Positions 60,226-64,000 of a stretch of DNA of 64,000 nt are shown piece by piece (position 1 is the first letter of the stretch; each line of letters opens with the position of its first letter). Under the pieces are notes generated by a model, which saw only the letters and a list, made by a program, of their open reading frames with translations, had not been told where the DNA came from and searched no databases. Source of the DNA: Lamellibrachia columna (Eukaryota > Annelida > Polychaeta > Sabellida > Siboglinidae); the NCBI GenBank assembly GCA_963662155.1, contig OY759265.1, positions 44,620,906 to 44,684,905 on the forward strand, in the 5' to 3' direction. The translations under genes were made by a program, and so were the position numbers.

Positions 60226-60449
60226 ATAAACCCACAGTAAAATAGTTCCTGGTGCTTATTCGACCCTGGCCACGCACAGTATGTTTAGTATTTATGTTAG
60301 TTATATAAATGCATCATTTGCTAAACAAATAAGGTTTTGTAGCAACGTCTATCCATCGGTGGACAAAGACATTTTACATCGTGTTAGGAAATTCTTAATA
60401 ATAATATTATTGCCATTCATGGACGCATTCTAGCTACTGACATTTACAT

Positions 60450-60474
60450 TAACATCATCATCATCATCATCACC

Positions 60475-60507
<33 letters not shown>

Positions 60508-60508
60508 T
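60450..60508. repeat. (CAT)n microsatellite
   Basis: About 18 ATC/CAT units with one interruption ('caccaat'). Confidence 0.97.
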
Positions 60509-60965
60509 AAACATTTATAGCAACGTGCATATATGCAATACTTTACTGTTTGTGAAGAAAGATAAATATGCGGAAGTAAAAGATGTTTTAAATAGATAAG
60601 AGCATCTTTTCGTTCAGCCATCATCAAAAAGGAGATTTAGAAGTTTTCAACTCCAACAAATTATATTGTAATATAATATAATATAAACTAACATTATGGT
60701 TATTTGAGAATAACGTTTACATACACAAAAGAAAAACTATTCAAATTAGTCTAGTCATTCTAGGCGATGTCAATATGTCATGGCGGGAATTCACTTTTTA
60801 TTATGATATATGCAGGGCTTACTATGGTGGGATTATTTTATGAGAGTACATATTTGATATAACATCGAAGAGTTAGATTTACCATCCTATCGGGATCAGT
60901 AGGAATAAATGTGTTGTTGAGGAAATAATTTATGCAACCGACTTAGCCCACTTGTTAAAATTGCA

Positions 60966-61148
60966 CCCCTCCCTCCCTCCCTCCCTCCCTCCCTCCCTCC
61001 CTCCCTCCCTCCCTCCCTCCCTCCCTCCCTCCCTCCCTCCCTCCCTCCCTCCCTCCCTCCCTCCCTCCCTCCCTCCCTCCCTCCCTCCCTCCCTCCCTCC
61101 CTCCCTCCCTCCCTCCCTCCCTCCCTCCCTCCCTCCCTCCCTCCCTCC
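60966..61148. repeat. (CCCT)n microsatellite
   Basis: About 46 uninterrupted CCCT units; the open frames across it (Pro/Ser or Gly/Arg/Glu repeats) are by-products. Confidence 0.99.
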
Positions 61149-61159
61149 GTATATCTGCG

Positions 61160-61615
61160 TCTTTGAGGCGGCTTTGTACCAAAGATTGCGCGTTTAAATT
61201 GGTCCCGAAATTAGGTTTACGTGACCGTCCGGTGAGACCGCTATCGGCGTAAGGCCATCGCTGAGCGCGTCTCGTGATTACGTCCATAGCGAATTCGTCA
61301 AGTGCCTTCTAAAGTAGGCATCCGTGGGTTCGGCCGGGCTGCGCGCAATTTATTTTATTCATCCCGGTTTTAAATGCGGTTATCACTGCCCGGCCGGTCC
61401 CCGTGGCACCGATTTAACGACACTGTCCGTCGTCTCTGAATCAGTGGCGACGGCGTCACTGCGAGCATAACTGATGACGGAATAAACCGACACGTCTCCG
61501 GCTTTAGGAGCGACGAGATTGGGGATATTCACTGAGCGCAGTCGATCGGGTCGAATGCCTTGACAGCCCGGCCGGGAATTAGAGCATCGACTATAAATGA
61601 TTCCCTTTGCAGACA
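61160..61615. other. CpG-rich block of unknown nature
   Basis: A GC- and CpG-rich stretch sharply different from its surroundings, between the CCCT array and a CR1 fragment. A minus frame at 61616-61383 (MSAKGIIYS...ISYARSDAVATDSETTDS) is open but unmatched. It could be a promoter/first exon or an unknown repeat. Confidence 0.45.
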
Positions 61616-61662
61616 TTAATATTTATAATTATAACTGTGTTATGGCTTACTGGGAACGTATC

Positions 61663-61890
61663 TCCGGGTTCGAGAAAGCGTTCGAGAAATAAGTCAGAGA
61701 ATTACAGACCAGTGAGTTTAACAACAATGATTTGTAAATTATTAGAACGGTTAGTTAAAGCGAGGTCATGTTTAACAAATATGATGTGTTTTTGGAAGAA
61801 CTATCTAAGTGGATTGACGAGGGATCATCTGTAGATATTATCTAATTAGATTTTCAGAAAGCTTTTGACAAAATGCCACATCAAATATTA
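61663..61890 (+). mobile_element. Internal CR1 fragment with a deletion
   Basis: Matches the CR1 reverse transcriptase at 13219-13495 (RNKSENYRPVSLT, CKLLERLVK, then ARSCLTNM, then DFQKAFDKMPHQ). About 50 bases between LERL(V/I)K and ARSCLTN are missing, and it has shifts and a stop. It stops abruptly at 61890, where the minus-strand LINE tail begins, so that LINE probably inserted into it. Confidence 0.85.
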
Positions 61891-61892
61891 CT

Positions 61893-64000
61893 CACCTCAC
61901 CTCACCTATCCTCTTCGGGCCCAGTGGCCCATAAGGCCGAAGTGAATCTCCTCCATCTTGTTCTGTCAGCTGCTACACGTCTGGCTTCGTTCCAGCTATT
62001 CCACCCCAGTATACGTCTTTAATTTTCAATAGTTGATCGCCACGTTGTCTTTGGTCGCCCAACCTTTCTTCTACCTTCAGGCGTCCAGGTCAGTGCAGTC
62101 TCACAATTGCTGTTCTTCTCCATTCGTAGGATATGTCCTACCCACTTCCATCTTCTTAACTTGACCTCAGTGCTGATTGTCTTCAATTTTGTTTTTGCCA
62201 GAATATCTCGATTTGATACAACGTATGGCCATCGAATTTGTAGGATTCGTCTTAAACACTTAAAAAAATGTATCTAACTTTCTGTTGTCTCCTTCGTTAA
62301 TTTTCCAAGTTTCACTTCCATACAACAACACTGGTTTAACAAGTGTGTTAAAAAGCCTCAATTTCGATCTCAATGTGTATATATTTGAACTCCATATCTG
62401 CTTTAGTTTCATGAAGGATACCCTCGCTTTACAAATTCTGTTAACAATGTCATCGCCGCCTCCTCCTTGCTTACTAACGTTCGCACCAAGATAGTTATAC
62501 TTGTCCACTTCCTTTAGCTCTTGATCATCGATTAGTATTCTGTTTTCGCACTTGCTGTTTATCCTCAATATTTGAGTTTTCTTTTTATTTATTCTTAGTC
62601 CTGTCCTTGCTGCAAATTGATTCAGTTGTCTTGTCTTTGTTTGCATGTGTGTGTAGCATGATGACATGAGTGCTATGTCGTCGGCAAAGTCCAGGTCCTC
62701 TAGTTTTGACGTGAAGTTCCATCTTATTCCTGTTTTGTTTCCCGCTGTTATGTTTCTCATTATCCAGTCCACTACTATCAAGAAGATAAATCCAGACATT
62801 ACATCTCCTTGTTTAACTCCAGTTTTGACCTTGAACCACTCAGATTCCTCACCTTCGTCTAACACTGCACATTCACTATCTTCGTATAACATCTGTACCA
62901 TGTGGATTATCTTGCATGGAATTCCATAGCTCTCCATAATTTTCCATAGACTCTCTCGGTGCACTGAGTCAAATGCTTTTTCAAAATCCACAAACGTGAT
63001 GTATAGAGTTGCCTGCCATTCCACTACCTGTTCTATAATATTTCGTAAAATAAATATCTGTTCTACTGTGCCTCTCCCACTTCTGAAACCTGCTTGTTCG
63101 TCTCTCAACTTGCTGTTAACTCCATCTCTTATTCTGTCAATGAGTACTCTTCCGAATACTTTACTAGGAACAGATGTCAAAGTAATTCCTCTCCAATTCC
63201 CGCACTCTGTCAGGTCACCTTTCTTCGGTATTTTAACGATCAGTCCCTGCTTCCACGTTTTTGGCACTTTCTCTTGTTCCCAACATGTTCTGAATAATTT
63301 GACAAGCCATTTCTCTGTTGTATTCATGTCTGCTTTTAATAATTCTGCTGTAATTTCGTCCTTGCTCCCTGCTTTCCCGTTTTTCATCTTCCTTAGCGCT
63401 GTTCTAATTTCTGCCTTTGTTATTGGGTCAGTGCTGATTTCGTTTATGATCGGATCTATCTCAACATCTGTTACAGGGTCATCAGGTATAGGTCTATTAA
63501 GGATTTCCTCAAAGTGTTCTTTCCATCGCTTCCTTCTGGCCAATCCTTCCGTTATTAAGTTTCCACCTTTGTCTTTCACTGCATTTGTTGTCTTACCTTT
63601 GTCATTACTGAGGGTTTTTGTAATATCATACACTTCTTTCATTCTTCCATTATGTGCTGCTTCCTCTGCTTCCATGGCAAGGTGGTCAACCCACTTCCTC
63701 TTGTCTTGTCTCATGCTCTTCTTCACTTCTTTGTCTTTACACCTATATTTATCCATGTAAATCTGCTTAATCCTGTCTGACTTTGTCTACTCGATGTTGT
63801 TCTTCAGTCGTTTTCTCTCTTCTACTAACTCCCACGACTCCTTGCTGATCCATGGTTTTTGCCCTTTCTTTTTGTATCCCAGTACTTCTTGAGCTGTTTC
63901 TTTGTATGCATCCTCAAAGTCTTGCCATTGTTTCTCAACTTCTTCGTCGCCTGTTTCTTCGTAGTCTTGTAATATATCATATTTGTTGCGTAACTTCAGT
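61893..64000 (-). mobile_element. RTE/Nimb-like LINE running off the right edge
   Basis: Main frame 63756-62260 contains LTECGNWRGITL, EQAGFRSGRGTVEQIF, FVDFEKAFDSVHRESLW, TGVKQGDVMSGF, LDFADDIALMSS and LLYGSETW. Further 5' sequence continues to 64000 (QKPWISKESWELVEERKRL) behind an in-frame TAG near 63790. A T-run near 62265 shifts the frame before the CLRRILQIRW...GHILRMEKN tail, which has one more stop. The 3' end is a (GGTGA)n repeat at 61893-61908. Inactive as written. The clade is my best guess. Confidence 0.88.

Larger units (their letters stand above)
58446..60965. other. No gene seen
   Basis: Short unmatched open frames only. Contains a (GT)n/(GC)n tract at 60165-60225 and a (CAT)n tract at 60450-60508. 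Confidence 0.5.

Noticed and set aside
60952..61287. Pro/Ser- or Gly/Arg/Glu-repeat proteins
   Set aside because: Translations of a (CCCT)n microsatellite on both strands.
62996..63760. 254-aa plus-strand hydrophobic frame
   Set aside because: Antisense shadow of the LINE reverse-transcriptase frame.

Overview
The window is nuclear DNA of an invertebrate metazoan. Coding exons are short, split by GT-AG introns and join in consistent phase, and introns and gaps are AT-rich. They are full of non-LTR retrotransposons (CR1/L2-like and an RTE/Nimb-like type), a Penelope-like fragment, tRNA-derived SINEs, pogo-like terminal-inverted-repeat elements and many minisatellites. There are no operons, bacterial genes, CRISPR arrays, rRNA or canonical tRNA genes. 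The protein families point to a bilaterian such as a lophotrochozoan or non-vertebrate deuterostome, but the species cannot be named from the sequence alone.

Layout. (1) 1-10.7 kb: no exon seen; minisatellites, a decayed LINE and small transposons, probably inside or upstream of ARFGAP1. (2) 10,697-20,393 (+): 3' half of ARFGAP1, with two homologous 20-codon exons 5.6 kb apart and a 5'-truncated CR1 element with an intact reverse transcriptase between them. (3) 22,198-27,402 (-): complete ARMC1, eight exons, 289 aa, convergent with ARFGAP1. (4) 28.0-34,808 (+): complete MTFR1/MTFR2-type mitochondrial fission regulator, 405 aa, head-to-head with ARMC1 across about 0.6 kb holding two CCAAT boxes. 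(5) 35.4-41.7 kb: gene-poor, with a 42-bp minisatellite and a LINE relict. (6) 41,753-46,791 (+): complete CYB5RL-type flavin reductase, six exons, 336 aa. (7) 48,344-55,496 (-): an unrecognised five-exon gene, modelled at 862 aa, mostly low-complexity, with a short RHIM-like motif and a predicted small alpha/beta C-terminus; a young LINE lies antisense in its second intron. (8) 55.7-64 kb: repeats, a Penelope-like GIY-YIG fragment, a CpG-rich block, a CR1 remnant and an RTE/Nimb-like LINE running off the right edge.

Biology. ARMC1 and MTFR proteins act on mitochondrial dynamics and distribution, and the two genes are also divergent neighbours in human (from memory), so this looks like an ancient divergent gene pair. 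ARFGAP1 is a Golgi/COPI Arf regulator; its exons here carry an ALPS-type lipid-packing segment and a Trp-rich coatomer-binding tail. CYB5RL is a predicted NADH/FAD reductase. The most novel item is the RHIM-like gene: a tandem array of eight four-codon upstream ORFs precedes its start, a perfect 120-bp in-frame duplication lies in its large exon, and hypervariable repeats fill its last intron.
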